Of a stretch of 58,349 nt of DNA, positions 15,983 to 25,955 are shown piece by piece. The DNA is from an uncultured archaeon. Lineage in GTDB: Archaea; Halobacteriota; Methanosarcinia; Methanosarcinales; Methanoperedenaceae. The notes beneath the pieces were generated by a model that was given only the letters and a program-made list of their open reading frames with translations, ran no database searches and was not told the DNA's origin. The stretch covers positions 1 to 58,349 of the forward strand of contig CABMCA010000016.1 of the NCBI GenBank assembly GCA_902384525.1, given 5' to 3'. The position numbers were made by a program, and so were the translations under genes. Numbering within the stretch: the first letter of the stretch is position 1; each line of letters starts with the position of its first letter.

Positions 15983-16698
15983 TATTTACCAGCTCCTTTT
16001 GTCTCTTCTTTCTTTTCGGCTTCTTTAGGTTTTGCCTGGAGAGTTGCACGTGAAACACCAACTGTTCTTCCTCTTCTGCCTGTTGATCTTGAACGCTGCC
16101 CACGTACTCTTAGACCACGCTCATGTCTTAATCCTTTATATGAACGCATTTTTTTCATTGTGTTCAAATCTTCATTAAGACCCAATAATACATCTGTCCC
16201 GATAAGATGCTTGTCTTCACCTGACATGATATCGTTTTGTTTATTAACCATCCATGACGGGAGAATAGTTGATATGTTGTCTACTGATGATTGTAATCTC
16301 TCTGTATCCGCATCGGAAACATAACCCAATATTGCTTTCGGATCAACAGCTGAATTAAGGGTTATGATTTTTGCCGCACGCCTGCCTATGCCTTTTATTC
16401 CTATCAGTCCATACTGGACGCTTTTTTTGCCATCAAGGTCAGTATTTGCAATACGCACAAAATGTTTGATCTCAGGGCCGGTTTCTTTGGCTTTGGGAAC
16501 TTCTTTCTTTCCTTCTTTCGGGGCGCCTTTACGATCTTTCTTTTCGTGTTCTTTTCCTTCCCCTTTCCCCTCGTGTTTCTTTTCCTGCTTCTTCTCTTTC
16601 TTCGCTTCCTGGGGAGCTGCTTCCTGCTTGGGAGCCTCTTTCTTAGGAGCTTCTTTCTTGGGTTCCTTCATTTCTTTTGTTTCTTCTTTTTTAGCCAT
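15982..16698 (-). CDS. rps13: 30S ribosomal protein S13 with long Lys/Glu-rich N-terminal extension
   Basis: Small-subunit head protein uS13, 238 residues against about 150-170 in most archaea. The core starts near residue 75 (KHFVRIANTDLDGKKSVQYG) and has IKGIGRRAAKII and the C-terminal RGLRVRGQRSRSTGRRGRTVG. Residues 1-74 are low-complexity Lys, Glu, Pro and Ala. An AGGAGG Shine-Dalgarno 5 bases before the ATG at 16698 supports this start, so the extension is real rather than an annotation error. A shorter Lys/Glu tail ends the protein. The gene is divergent from hisA. Confidence 0.96.
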   Translation of the reverse strand: MAKKEETKEMKEPKKEAPKKEAPKQEAAPQEAKKEKKQEKKHEGKGEGKEHEKKDRKGAPKEGKKEVPKAKETGPEIKHFVRIANTDLDGKKSVQYGLIGIKGIGRRAAKIITLNSAVDPKAILGYVSDADTERLQSSVDNISTILPSWMVNKQNDIMSGEDKHLIGTDVLLGLNEDLNTMKKMRSYKGLRHERGLRVRGQRSRSTGRRGRTVGVSRATLQAKPKEAEKKEETKGAGK

Positions 16699-16821
16699 AT
16701 TTTCCTCCTGTGGCTTTAGCCCCGGAATTATCCGGCGCAGCCCTCACATTTGGGCAGCCCTAATACTTTTGCATAGCATTTATATCTTATGTATCACTAT
16801 TGTCGAAAAAATGTGATAAAA

Positions 16822-17544
16822 ATGTTCAGAATAATCCCTGCAATCGACCTGAAAAATAGAAAATGCGTTTCCCTTGTCCAGGGTATTCCAGGTACGGAGA
16901 GAGTATCAATTGACAATCCTTTAGATGTCGCTTTGCGCTGGATAAGGGGTGGCGCTAAAATAATCCATCTCATTGACCTTGACGGCGCCATAGAAGGACT
17001 CCGTTTAAATAGTTCAATAATTGAATCGATAATAAAATTTTCCAGGATTGAAACGCAGGTAGGCGGCGGGATAAGGTCCAAAAAGGATGCACAGGATCTT
17101 CTTTCATTGGGCATAGACAGGATTATCCTTGGTACAGCTGCAATAAGGCAACCTTCCCTGGTTAAAGAACTCGCAGACGAATTCGGAGGCAACAGGATCA
17201 TGGTTGCCCTGGATTCAAAAAACGGCAAGGTTACCACACATGGCTGGGCTGAACAATCCACGTTCTCGGCTGTCGATCTTGGCAGGAAATTTGAAGAACT
17301 CGGAGCAGGAAGCATACTTTATACAGATATTAATACAGAAGGTTTATTACAGGGAGTAAACCCGGAGCCCACACGGGAACTTGTAGATTCCCTGGAAATC
17401 CCGGTAATAGCATCGGGCGGAATAACTACATTATCGGATATCGAAATAGTCAAAGGGACAGGAGCAAAAGGCATCGTTATCGGAGCAGCTCTGTATGTAG
17501 GGAATTTCACTCTGGGTGAAGCCCTGGAATTTGATGAAAATTAA
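16822..17544 (+). CDS. hisA: ProFAR isomerase (HisA)
   Basis: Fourth enzyme of histidine synthesis, isomerising ProFAR to PRFAR in a TIM barrel of 240 residues. FRIIPAIDLKNRKCVSLVQG begins the barrel with the catalytic Asp of AIDL; VGGGIRS and the second phosphate site VIASGGITTLSDI complete it. An in-frame ATG at 16789 exists, but the TATA-like TTTATATC at 16779-16786 would start transcription near 16805, so the ATG at 16822 is preferred. An inverted repeat (TATCAC...GTGATA, 16792-16818) lies just before the start. It stands alone, away from other his genes. Confidence 0.95.
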   Translation: MFRIIPAIDLKNRKCVSLVQGIPGTERVSIDNPLDVALRWIRGGAKIIHLIDLDGAIEGLRLNSSIIESIIKFSRIETQVGGGIRSKKDAQDLLSLGIDRIILGTAAIRQPSLVKELADEFGGNRIMVALDSKNGKVTTHGWAEQSTFSAVDLGRKFEELGAGSILYTDINTEGLLQGVNPEPTRELVDSLEIPVIASGGITTLSDIEIVKGTGAKGIVIGAALYVGNFTLGEALEFDEN

Positions 17545-17684
17545 AATTCGTATATCTTTGAAGTGAAAGAATGCTGCTAATTAACAAGTTTTAAATAGAG
17601 AATATGAGATTATAATCAGTCTTAAATATCAAGTAAAATGGAAAATGTTTCCATCTTGATACAAAATATTTCAGGAAGGCTAAT

Positions 17685-19709
17685 ATGAACTCCTATTTAT
17701 TTTTAGGAATTATTGCAATATACTTGATCGGGGCTATATCTGCCCTGATATTCAATAAAAAAAATCGCTTATGTACATATGCCTCATTTATATGCGCATC
17801 CATCGCATCGATTTTAGGAATTATTTTTTCATTTTCTGTACTACTTGGTAATACCTTTAATTACGTATCGCAAGGCTCAACACTGCTGAGTTATGGCTTT
17901 TACGTTGATAAATTGTCTGCATTCTTTATACTTGTCATATCAATAACAGGATTTGCGGTTTCTGTCTATTCAACAGGATATGTTACCGAATATTTCGGGA
18001 AAAAGAATATCGGTTACCTGGGATTCCTGTATAATATATTCATCCTTTCAATGGTCCTCGTAGTTTCTGCAAATAATGCGGTCATGTTCCTGATCGTCTG
18101 GGAATTGATGTCTATAATATCCTATCTTCTTGTTATGTATGAACATGAAAAAAAGGAAACAAGAAAAGCCGGTTTTATCTATATCGTGATGACCCATTTT
18201 GGGACAGGTTTCATCATTTTATCGTTCCTTATCCTTGCAAGTTCAACAGGCAGCTTTAATTTTGAAACTTTCCGCGGAGTTGGAAGCACTCTGCCCCCGC
18301 ACCTTAAGGACCTAGCTTTCATTTTTGCACTTATCGGTTTTGGCACAAAGGCAGGAATTGTTCCTCTCCATATATGGCTGCCATATGCACATCCTGCAGC
18401 TCCAAGCAATGTATCCGCACTCATGTCCGGAGTAATGATAAAAACTGCAATTTTCATGCTTATCCGTGTCTTTTTTGATTTCCTGGGCGCAGGGGTTGCC
18501 TGGTGGGGTATTATATTGCTGATAATAGCTTCAATTTCAGCACTTCTTGGTGTAATGTATGCCCTCATGGAACATGATATGAAACGCTTGCTTGCGTATC
18601 ACAGTGTTGAAAATATCGGAATTATCCTGATAGGCGTAGGAGTTTCAATGATCTTTATGGCTTCGGGACATCCTGACCTTGCAGCATTTGGATTAATAGC
18701 AGGACTATATCATACGATAAACCATGCAGTTTTTAAATCATTACTTTTCATGGGAGCAGGTTCCATAATATTTTCAACCCACACAAGGAACATAGAAGAA
18801 TACGGGGGACTTATCAAGAAAATGCCCTGGACAGCGCTCTTTTTCCTGATCGGGGCGATATCCATTTCGGCACTTCCTCCATTTAATGGCTTTGTGAGTG
18901 AATGGCTGACATTCCAGGCTCAATTACTAAGTATTAACCTTTCAGATAATATTACAAAAATACTTGTGCTTTTTAGCGGCGCTGGTCTTGCTCTTACAAG
19001 CGCTCTCGCAGCGGCCTGTTTTGTAAAAGCTTTCGGCGTCAGTTTCCTTGCTCTTCCAAGAAGCAGTCATGCCGAACATTCAAAGGAAGTACCTGTTTCC
19101 ATGTTGATCGGGATGTTTCTTCTTTCATCTATGTGCATTGTCCTTGGCGTAATGCCATTTTATTTCATAAAAATCATTGATTCAATATCCGCGCCGCTTG
19201 CAGGCGTAAGTATCATTTCCAGGATGAATTTTGACTATTCAATAGCTGCGATATCCTCTTCAACACCAGCGACCATATCGACTATATGGATCGCAATCCT
19301 GGTATTTGTGGTTTTGCCGCTTCCTGTCATTATGTATCTTCAATTCCGCCGGACCCCAACAGCAAAATATGAAACATGGGGTTGCGGGCAGCCTGTTTCA
19401 ACAGAAAGAAATGAATATACCGCAACTGCATTTTCAAAGCCGATACGCATGTGGTTCGGAGGCATCTTCAGACCTCACAGGGAAATACAGGCAATGTATT
19501 CGGACTCATCCTTCTTTAAAGAGAAAGAGACCTTTGAATCCGATATAGAGCCAGTATTCGAGAAATATCTTTATGATCCGGTGACCTGGGTAGTAGTGAC
19601 ATTATCAAGATTTATGAGAATAATACAGACCGGATATATCCAGACTTACCTGTTATATATACTTATCACGCTTGTAATTGCATTGATATATGTGGGTAGC
19701 GGCGGATGA
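17685..19709 (+). CDS. HyfB/NuoL-like proton-translocating membrane subunit
   Basis: Antiporter-like subunit of the complex I / group 4 hydrogenase superfamily, 674 residues with about 15 or more membrane helices. The proton-channel core contains FGTKAGIVPLHIWLPYAHPAAPSNVSALMSG and LLAYHSVENIGII, with the conserved Glu and Lys residues. The C-terminal part KYETWGCGQP and TAFSKPIRMWFGGIFRPH is typical of HyfB proteins rather than NuoL. In the family it works inside a multi-subunit complex, but no hydrogenase, Fpo or Mrp genes flank it here. It could pair with subunits encoded elsewhere or with a dehydrogenase module; that is open. Confidence 0.88.
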   Translation: MNSYLFLGIIAIYLIGAISALIFNKKNRLCTYASFICASIASILGIIFSFSVLLGNTFNYVSQGSTLLSYGFYVDKLSAFFILVISITGFAVSVYSTGYVTEYFGKKNIGYLGFLYNIFILSMVLVVSANNAVMFLIVWELMSIISYLLVMYEHEKKETRKAGFIYIVMTHFGTGFIILSFLILASSTGSFNFETFRGVGSTLPPHLKDLAFIFALIGFGTKAGIVPLHIWLPYAHPAAPSNVSALMSGVMIKTAIFMLIRVFFDFLGAGVAWWGIILLIIASISALLGVMYALMEHDMKRLLAYHSVENIGIILIGVGVSMIFMASGHPDLAAFGLIAGLYHTINHAVFKSLLFMGAGSIIFSTHTRNIEEYGGLIKKMPWTALFFLIGAISISALPPFNGFVSEWLTFQAQLLSINLSDNITKILVLFSGAGLALTSALAAACFVKAFGVSFLALPRSSHAEHSKEVPVSMLIGMFLLSSMCIVLGVMPFYFIKIIDSISAPLAGVSIISRMNFDYSIAAISSSTPATISTIWIAILVFVVLPLPVIMYLQFRRTPTAKYETWGCGQPVSTERNEYTATAFSKPIRMWFGGIFRPHREIQAMYSDSSFFKEKETFESDIEPVFEKYLYDPVTWVVVTLSRFMRIIQTGYIQTYLLYILITLVIALIYVGSGG

Positions 19710-19794
19710 AATCCGAACAAGTCTTAATTTTCACCATCCTCCAAAACCAAAAAATCATTCATTAAATTAATATACTTGCACAACCTTGTGAAAA

Positions 19795-19956
19795 ATGGAT
19801 AGGTGTGTTATAATTAAAAACGGATTTATTGATCTGGGATATGAAATATGGATGCGGTTACTGCAAAAGGTAGATCAACCCCAACTTTATGACCCACCCG
19901 GCGAGATTATTGAAATGCAGAATTCATCTGAACTATCCATTTGCCCCGAACATTAA
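19795..19956 (+). CDS. Possible small ORF of 53 residues
   Basis: Open frame starting MDRCVIIKNGFIDLGYEIW in the 243-base gap between the HyfB-like gene and the convergent MBL hydrolase gene. Its stop overlaps the hydrolase stop region by 4 bases. No Shine-Dalgarno is evident and I recognise no family. It may be the remnant of a larger gene or chance. The rest of the gap shows nothing. Confidence 0.25.
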   Translation: MDRCVIIKNGFIDLGYEIWMRLLQKVDQPQLYDPPGEIIEMQNSSELSICPEH

Positions 19957-20693
19957 TATTCAAATTCCATGCCATCATAACCAAGCGGCCACTCTTTTAT
20001 TGATTCATCATGCGGGGGGAATTTATGGCTCAGATGGGTCAGTATCACATTTTTTGCATTCAATTCCCTTCCAAGTTCCATCGCTTCCTTTGAATTCATG
20101 TGTTTGGCAATGATCGCTCGCGGTGGGATTATAGCATCCGCTATCAGAAGGTCAGGTTCAAACATTGCCTTAAGGGTTTTTTCCGGAATGTTCTTTGAAG
20201 TATCGCCTGTGATAACGACTTTTTTTCTGCCGTCTGTTATTAATACAGCTGCCGATTCTTCAAGGGGCGGATGTGTCACTTCAAGGAGCGTAAAATCAAG
20301 ACCGATAAGTGAAAAAGGCTCATAAATAATTACATCATGCCTCACAGGTTCCATGAAATAAAGATAATTCAATATATAATCCAGCGTATTCTTCAGGCCA
20401 TACACATTAACTCCATTCTGGATACGATGGAAATCTCCAAAACCAGCATAATGGTCATAATGGGCATGCGTCCAGACCACCCCATCAATATGGCTAATAC
20501 CTTTTTTCAAAAGCTGCCACCGCAAATCCGGGCTTGTATCAATAAGTACTTTTCCGCATTCCGATTCAACGAGAATTGAGAAACGAAGCCTCCTGCTTTT
20601 GCCACCCGCTATTGCATCAAGACATGTCGGGCAGGAACACCCTATTTTAGGTGTTCCTATAGCATCACCTGTTCCAAGGAGTGTTATTTTCAT
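19953..20693 (-). CDS. MBL-fold metal-dependent hydrolase (PhnP-like)
   Basis: Metallo-beta-lactamase fold hydrolase of 246 residues. The metal site is THAHYDH near residue 75, with TGDTSK and the later ILTHLSHKFPP providing further ligands. The N-terminal GTGDAIGTPKIGCSCPTC is the PhnP subgroup pattern, whose bacterial member is a cyclic phosphodiesterase; the archaeal substrate is not known. Its ATG overlaps the stop of the upstream AAA ATPase gene by 4 bases, so the two are translationally coupled and probably functionally linked. Confidence 0.88.
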   Translation of the reverse strand: MKITLLGTGDAIGTPKIGCSCPTCLDAIAGGKSRRLRFSILVESECGKVLIDTSPDLRWQLLKKGISHIDGVVWTHAHYDHYAGFGDFHRIQNGVNVYGLKNTLDYILNYLYFMEPVRHDVIIYEPFSLIGLDFTLLEVTHPPLEESAAVLITDGRKKVVITGDTSKNIPEKTLKAMFEPDLLIADAIIPPRAIIAKHMNSKEAMELGRELNAKNVILTHLSHKFPPHDESIKEWPLGYDGMEFEY

Positions 20694-21961
20694 GCACTTT
20701 CATCAAGCTTTTTCAAATGTGTCCGTTTATTGAACTCGGCAACTCCACGAATTAAATCCTGCTGTGTCAGGACGGTTCTTTCAGTTATAAGACCGTTAAG
20801 AACAGCTTCCCGTGCTATGAGGCGAAGATCCGAACCTGAGTATCCGTCTGAAATTTTTGCAATTTCCTCAGTATCAAAGGTGCCTTCGATGTTCCTCAAA
20901 ATAAGGTCGAGTATCTTTTTCCTCATGTCCTTATCAGGTAGTGAAAACTCAACAATCTCATCAAATCGCCTCCATGCAGCATGGTCAAGTATGTTGGGGT
21001 GGTTTGTTGCTCCTATGACCAGGACCCCATGTTCAACAAGGCTTATCTCATCAATGGCTTTAAGAAGGGTATTTACTGCCCTTTTCAATGCTGCATGCTC
21101 ATCCGTTGCCCTTGCTTTTGCCACAAAGTCGAATTCATCGATAAAGAGGATGCAAGGACTGAGGCGCCTTGCAAGTTCAAATACCCGGTCTATATTCTTT
21201 GCAGTCTCACCAAGGTACTGGTCGGCAATTTGTGAGAGTTTTACCTCCACTATGGGGATCTTAAGCTGCCCTGAAATAGCCCTGGCAACTGAGGTCTTTC
21301 CTGTTCCCGGCGGGCCAACGAACAATAATTTCCCGATTTCCCGAAGACCTATCCGCTTCAGGTAATCACGATATTGTATCGCTTTAGTCATTTTTTCGAT
21401 CTCATCTTCCTGTGCCTTGGTAAGGACAAGGTCAGAAATGTTCTGCTGGATATCTTCCGGCGCTACAATATGGGCAAGTTTAAGCATATCCTCTGAACCT
21501 TTTTCAGATTCGATGGTCTTGATCAGGGAGTTAATCCATTCCCTGCCGCTTTCTTTCGGCAGGATCGAAGCTTTTGCTTTCTTATAGCTCACCGGGAGTG
21601 AATCATAATTCTCAAAGAAAGAAGCAAGAACAGGATTTTTATTTATATTCTCAACCGCTTCAGGATGTTTTGTTACCCACTTTATGGCAAGATCAAAGAT
21701 GTTAAGTTTGATCTGGGAACCGAAATCTTCAAATTCAAGGAAAGGTAGTAATTTTGTACTATTTTTTACGTTTTCAATTCCATAAATGGATTTTATGTCT
21801 CCTTCAGTGACGTACATGGGACGCTTTACGGTTTTTTCTTTCTCATCCCAGTAATGTTTCCTTATTTTCTGGGGAAGATCATCTACGGTAAGCTTATCTG
21901 ACTGATTATACAGATGTGCTGTCAATACCAATTCTGTTATTAAAAATTTCTCATCTGTCAT
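20690..21961 (-). CDS. AAA-family ATPase
   Basis: ATPase of 423 residues. The N-terminal 200 residues have no motif that I recognise; from about residue 205 follows an AAA module with Walker A FVGPPGTGKTS, Walker B CILFIDEFD, sensor 1 GATNHP, and an arginine-finger region HAAWRRFDE. The C-terminal helical lid ends with SDGYSGSDLRLIAREA, as in proteasome- and FtsH-type AAA proteins. No protease domain or membrane segment is present, so it is more likely a remodelling ATPase. It starts with ATG at 21961 and overlaps the MBL hydrolase gene. Confidence 0.85.
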   Translation of the reverse strand: MTDEKFLITELVLTAHLYNQSDKLTVDDLPQKIRKHYWDEKEKTVKRPMYVTEGDIKSIYGIENVKNSTKLLPFLEFEDFGSQIKLNIFDLAIKWVTKHPEAVENINKNPVLASFFENYDSLPVSYKKAKASILPKESGREWINSLIKTIESEKGSEDMLKLAHIVAPEDIQQNISDLVLTKAQEDEIEKMTKAIQYRDYLKRIGLREIGKLLFVGPPGTGKTSVARAISGQLKIPIVEVKLSQIADQYLGETAKNIDRVFELARRLSPCILFIDEFDFVAKARATDEHAALKRAVNTLLKAIDEISLVEHGVLVIGATNHPNILDHAAWRRFDEIVEFSLPDKDMRKKILDLILRNIEGTFDTEEIAKISDGYSGSDLRLIAREAVLNGLITERTVLTQQDLIRGVAEFNKRTHLKKLDESA

Positions 21962-22155
21962 ATTTAAACTTCATTGTTACGTCTTGAAATAAGATATAGT
22001 TTACTCAAATATTCAACATGTATTCAACATATTATTTCAGGATTTCCATGCTCTCACCCCGCAAAGAATAAATACCATAATGCAATTGTTTGAACATTCA
22101 TCACGATTGATTGTTAAATAATATATAAATTATCTATTATTCTTGGAGAAATGAA

Positions 22156-22701
22156 ATGAAGGAAATTCGAATACATGGTCGCGGTGGACAGGGTTCTGTG
22201 ACCGCAGCAGAACTACTGGCCGTTGCCGCATTTGAGGATGGGAAATACAGCCAGGCCTTTCCTGCGTTTGGCGTTGAAAGAAGAGGCGCCCCAGTAACCG
22301 CATTTGTGCGTATTGATGACAAACCCATACGATTACGGAGCCAGATATATGAGCCGGATTATGTGGTTGTACAGGATGCAACGCTCGTTGATGTAGTAAA
22401 TATCGCTGCAGGGGCCAAACCTGATGGATTTATTTTAATAAACACGGAAAAAAGCCCGGATTCTTTTAATTTTAATACAAAAGCGATTGTCAAAACCCTG
22501 GATGCCACTAAACTTGCAATGGACATCATAGGAAAACCCATTGTTAATACGATCCTTGCAGGTGCTTTTGCCGGTGTCTCCGGTCTTATCAATCCTGAAT
22601 CCATTAAAAATGCCGTCATGGAAAGATTCCCTGGAAAAGTCGGTGAGAAAAATTGCCAGGCAATACAAACTGCATATGATCTTATGGAGGCCCAGCGATG
22701 A
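22156..22701 (+). CDS. porC: Pyruvate:ferredoxin oxidoreductase gamma subunit
   Basis: Gamma chain (181 residues) of the four-subunit archaeal pyruvate synthase. [19 protein letters not shown] and [17 protein letters not shown] are the family motifs. It is first in the order gamma-delta-alpha-beta, typical for archaeal por operons. AT-rich TATA sequence and GGAG lie just upstream; a second ATG at 22151 is out of frame. Its stop overlaps the porD start. The complex interconverts pyruvate and acetyl-CoA plus CO2 with ferredoxin, linking acetyl-CoA to gluconeogenesis. Confidence 0.95.
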   Translation: MKEIRIHGRGGQGSVTAAELLAVAAFEDGKYSQAFPAFGVERRGAPVTAFVRIDDKPIRLRSQIYEPDYVVVQDATLVDVVNIAAGAKPDGFILINTEKSPDSFNFNTKAIVKTLDATKLAMDIIGKPIVNTILAGAFAGVSGLINPESIKNAVMERFPGKVGEKNCQAIQTAYDLMEAQR

Positions 22702-22958
22702 AACTTATAATCAAGACAGTGACAAAACCAGGAAGCACGCGAGCTAATAAGACCGGAGCATGGCGTTCATTTATGCCTGTTTTTGATCATAAGCTATGCA
22801 GTAAATGCGGAATTTGCGGGATTTATTGCCCTGAAGGAGTTGTCAATAAATTGGAAAATGGTTATTTTGAGCCGGATTATGAATATTGTAAAGGATGCGG
22901 CGTCTGTGCTAACGAGTGCCCGAAGAAAGCCATCGTAATGGTGCTGGAGGGAAAATGA
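22698..22958 (+). CDS. porD: Pyruvate:ferredoxin oxidoreductase delta subunit
   Basis: Ferredoxin-like electron-transfer chain of 86 residues. Two complete 4Fe-4S motifs are visible: [12 protein letters not shown] and [12 protein letters not shown]. The N-terminal [12 protein letters not shown] is characteristic of the delta subunit. Overlaps porC by 4 bases at its start; its TGA overlaps the porA ATG. Confidence 0.95.
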   Translation: MKLIIKTVTKPGSTRANKTGAWRSFMPVFDHKLCSKCGICGIYCPEGVVNKLENGYFEPDYEYCKGCGVCANECPKKAIVMVLEGK

Positions 22959-24142
22959 GAAAGAATATGGTAGTTGTAGAAGGTTCGTATGCTGTGGCTC
23001 ATGCGGTCAAGGTATGCAGGCCAAATGTAATATCAGCATATCCGATCACCCCCCAGACGCATATTGTGGAAGATCTTGCACAGTTTGTTGCAGATGGTGA
23101 GATGAATTGTGAATATATAAACGTGGAATCGGAATTCTCAGCCATTTCAGCATTAATAGGAGCAAGCGCAACAGGAGCAAGGACATATTCATCGACCACT
23201 TCGCAGGGGTTGGCGCTTATGCATGAAGCACTGTTCAATGCCTCAGGAATGAGATTGCCAATTGTCATGACTGTTGTGAACCGTGCGCTTTCTGCCCCTA
23301 TCAATATATGGAATGACCAGCAGGATTCCATCTCACAGAGAGATACAGGCTGGATACAGCTTTATGCTGAAGACGTACAGGAATCAGCAGACATGACCCC
23401 GCAGATTTACAAACTTGCTGAGGATGAAGATGTTTTGCTTCCTGCAATGTCCTGTATGGACGGATTCATTCTTTCCCATGTATATGAACCTGTGATCTTA
23501 CTTGAGCAGAGCCTCACTGACGAGTTCCTTCCTGCTTATGATCCCGAGTTCGTTCTTGATACAAAGAATCCTATGTCATTTGGTGCTTTTGCTGATCCAA
23601 GTACGTACACGGAGTTTCGGTACAAACAGGAAAAAGCAATGGGTGTAGCCTTAGAGAAGATAGAAAAGATCGCAAATGAATTCAAAGATATCTATGGAAG
23701 ATATTATGGCGGTCTTATAGATGGTTATGTACTTGATGACGCTGAAATAGTTATAATGGCAATGGGTTCGATCATAGGAACTGTAAAAGATACTATCGAT
23801 GAACTTCGAACAGAAGGAGAAAGTGTCGGACTTCTGAAGGTCCGGTCTTTCAGGCCATTCCCGACAGAGGCTATAAGGAAAGCCCTGAAGAACGCAAAGG
23901 TCGTCATAACTCTTGATAAGAATATTTCTATCGGAAAGAATGAAGGGGCACTTTGCACTGAAGTCAAGGCATGTCTCCATAACACAGACAATAGAGTGCC
24001 GGTTATTGGTTTCATGCTTGGTCACGGGGGACGCGATATTCCCATAAACATTATCAAAAAAATTATCAATAAGGCAAAGTTAGTTGAAAAAGGTATATTT
24101 ATAGAAAGCGAATTTGCTGACCTCAGGGAGGATCTGGCATGA
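22955..24142 (+). CDS. porA: Pyruvate:ferredoxin oxidoreductase alpha subunit
   Basis: Alpha chain (395 residues) with the pyruvate-binding and domain I functions. [30 protein letters not shown] and [17 protein letters not shown]-like segments are standard; the C-terminal part has [13 protein letters not shown]. An in-frame ATG at 22916 lies inside porD, but the ATG at 22955 overlaps the porD stop (ATGA), the usual coupling, so it is preferred. Followed by porB with another 4-base overlap. Confidence 0.95.
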   Translation: MRKNMVVVEGSYAVAHAVKVCRPNVISAYPITPQTHIVEDLAQFVADGEMNCEYINVESEFSAISALIGASATGARTYSSTTSQGLALMHEALFNASGMRLPIVMTVVNRALSAPINIWNDQQDSISQRDTGWIQLYAEDVQESADMTPQIYKLAEDEDVLLPAMSCMDGFILSHVYEPVILLEQSLTDEFLPAYDPEFVLDTKNPMSFGAFADPSTYTEFRYKQEKAMGVALEKIEKIANEFKDIYGRYYGGLIDGYVLDDAEIVIMAMGSIIGTVKDTIDELRTEGESVGLLKVRSFRPFPTEAIRKALKNAKVVITLDKNISIGKNEGALCTEVKACLHNTDNRVPVIGFMLGHGGRDIPINIIKKIINKAKLVEKGIFIESEFADLREDLA

Positions 24143-25011
24143 GCCTGTTAAAACCCGGTCATCGCGGATGCGCAGGTTGCGGAGATGCTTTTGCAGGAAA
24201 ATTCGTTCTTGATGCGCTTGGTGAGGATGTTGTAATCGTCAGCCCGACAGGATGTCTGGAAGTATTTACTACACCATATCCTGAATCTGCATGGGGCGTA
24301 CCATGGATACATTCTCTTTTTGAGAATGCAGCAGCTGTTGCTTCAGGCGTTGAAGCAGCGATGAATGCGCTTGGTAAAAAGAACAACACAAAAATAGTGA
24401 TAATCGGAGGAGATGGCGCCACCTTTGATATTGGCTTGCAGGCAATATCGGGCGCATTTGAGCGAGGGCATGATATAACCTATATCTGTGTTGATAATGA
24501 GGCTTATATGAATACGGGTATCCAGCGTAGCGGTGCCACACCGTTATATGCAAGCACAACTACAAGCCCCCACGGCAAAGTCTCGATCGGGAACCCCCAG
24601 CATAAAAAAAATATGCCTGCTATAATTGCAGCCCACGGATCGCCTTATGTGGCAACAGCTTCGATCGGATATGCGCCCGATATGATAAAAAAAGTGAAAA
24701 AGGCAGCCCAGGTAAAAGGCCCCACTTATGTTCATGTTCATGCGCCTTGCTGCACGGGCTGGAAATTTGACAGCTCAAAAACCATAGAAGTGGGCAGGTT
24801 AGCAGTTGAGACCGCAATGTGGCCGCTATATGAGATGGAAAACGGCGAGGTCACAAACGTCAGGAAGATCAAGAACAGAAAACCTGTGGAAGAATACCTG
24901 AAAGTCCAGGGACGCTTCAAACATCTTTTTACCATGGACGGAAAAAATGAAGGTATCAAAAAGGTACAGGCGATAGCTGACTGGAATGCAAAACACTTCG
25001 GGCTTGAGTAG
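24139..25011 (+). CDS. porB: Pyruvate:ferredoxin oxidoreductase beta subunit
   Basis: Thiamine diphosphate-binding chain of 290 residues. The motif [37 protein letters not shown] is the ThDP/Mg site. Cys residues in GCAGCGDAF and a later CCTG pair are the expected ligands of the proximal 4Fe-4S cluster. It closes the operon and is followed at once by a strong hairpin terminator. Confidence 0.95.
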   Translation: MSLLKPGHRGCAGCGDAFAGKFVLDALGEDVVIVSPTGCLEVFTTPYPESAWGVPWIHSLFENAAAVASGVEAAMNALGKKNNTKIVIIGGDGATFDIGLQAISGAFERGHDITYICVDNEAYMNTGIQRSGATPLYASTTTSPHGKVSIGNPQHKKNMPAIIAAHGSPYVATASIGYAPDMIKKVKKAAQVKGPTYVHVHAPCCTGWKFDSSKTIEVGRLAVETAMWPLYEMENGEVTNVRKIKNRKPVEEYLKVQGRFKHLFTMDGKNEGIKKVQAIADWNAKHFGLE

Positions 25012-25023
25012 GAACTTTAGCAT

Positions 25024-25053
25024 AAATCGTCCTTGATCAAGGGCGATTTTTTT
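25024..25053 (+). terminator. Hairpin terminator after porCDAB
   Basis: Stem of 12 bases, AAATCGTCCTTG paired with CAAGGGCGATTT (one G-T wobble), a 2-base loop, and seven T residues at the 3' side. Only 12 bases after the porB stop. Confidence 0.85.
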
Positions 25054-25082
25054 CATCTCTTTTCTTGTCGGATTATATCTGA

Positions 25083-25790
25083 TTATCTTGCCATAGCCCG
25101 GTTTCTAAGGTCTTTCGGCAGTTTTTCTATGGCATAACGCAAAGCTGTTCGCGGCATCATTTTTTTATTTTTCATTACATAATCAAACACTTGTTTTTGA
25201 TGTGATTGACTTGCCACTTTAAGCATCCAGCCGTAACCTTTTTGGACTAAATCATCCTGATCCGAAAGCAAAATGTCAGCAATCTCACAAATATCTTTTA
25301 AAAATTTTCCTTGTTTCGCTGGGATTATTAAAGAAACAGCCGATGCACGTCTCTTCCAACGATTTCCAGACCTGGCCCACTTTTTAAGCTCTGATACATA
25401 AGCTGGATACATTTCTAAAAAAGCACCGACAGTATGATTGCAAAGAGTATCGCAAGATGCCCAATTGCTCACATAATCATCTAACCATCTTTCAAATACT
25501 TTCAAGTCTTTTTCTTCATAGGCATTATGTATATAATAAGACCAATTGCAGGCGATAAAAGATTCTTCCATGTATCCGGAACACCACAACTCATCACACA
25601 AATCAAAAATTTCCTTGTTACTTTTATCCTTTATTGTATTAAAATATTCTTTTCCAATTTTGCTTACAATTGAAGTTTTTATTCCATAAATATTAACTTT
25701 TTCTTTAAAAAAATTCTGCCCACTTTTTTTTATTTTCTCATCACTATTTTTCTCCAAATCTTTCCTAATTTGTAAAATTATTTGATTCAT
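25083..25790 (-). CDS. DNA alkylation repair protein (AlkD-like)
   Basis: HEAT-repeat DNA glycosylase family protein of 235 residues, expected to remove cationic alkylated purines from DNA. The segment YVSNWASCDTLCNHTVG places a Trp and an Asp four residues apart, as in the active site of bacterial AlkD, and NRWKRRASAVSLI supplies the Arg-rich DNA-facing helix. Length is normal. It has its own promoter region: a CACTATAAATC on the minus strand near 25890. The leader in between is GC-rich with a possible GCAGC / GCTGC hairpin. Confidence 0.85.
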   Translation of the reverse strand: MNQIILQIRKDLEKNSDEKIKKSGQNFFKEKVNIYGIKTSIVSKIGKEYFNTIKDKSNKEIFDLCDELWCSGYMEESFIACNWSYYIHNAYEEKDLKVFERWLDDYVSNWASCDTLCNHTVGAFLEMYPAYVSELKKWARSGNRWKRRASAVSLIIPAKQGKFLKDICEIADILLSDQDDLVQKGYGWMLKVASQSHQKQVFDYVMKNKKMMPRTALRYAIEKLPKDLRNRAMAR

Positions 25791-25955
25791 AATTAATTAC
25801 AGTTTTAGAATGATTACTGACATTATAACCATTTCTCAGACATGGAATTGAGGTGCAGCCCGCCTGAGCGCTGCCCCTGACCGGGATTTATAGTGCGGGA
25901 AGGGGAAGAGATGAGAATTCGTGTTTACAAAAAAAAAAGAAATTTAATCAGTTTG

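Noticed and set aside
16364-16816. Ser/Phe-rich open frame on the plus strand opposite the S13 gene
   Set aside because: Arises from the low-complexity Lys/Glu extension of S13 read on the other strand.
16792-16818. Inverted repeat TATCAC...GTGATA before hisA as an operator
   Set aside because: Only six-base arms with a 15-base spacer in AT-rich DNA and no second copy in the window; evidence too weak.
25859-25905. GC-rich patch upstream of alkD as a separate small RNA
   Set aside because: Can be explained as the alkD leader with a modest hairpin; competing pairings and no terminator make a separate RNA unsupported.
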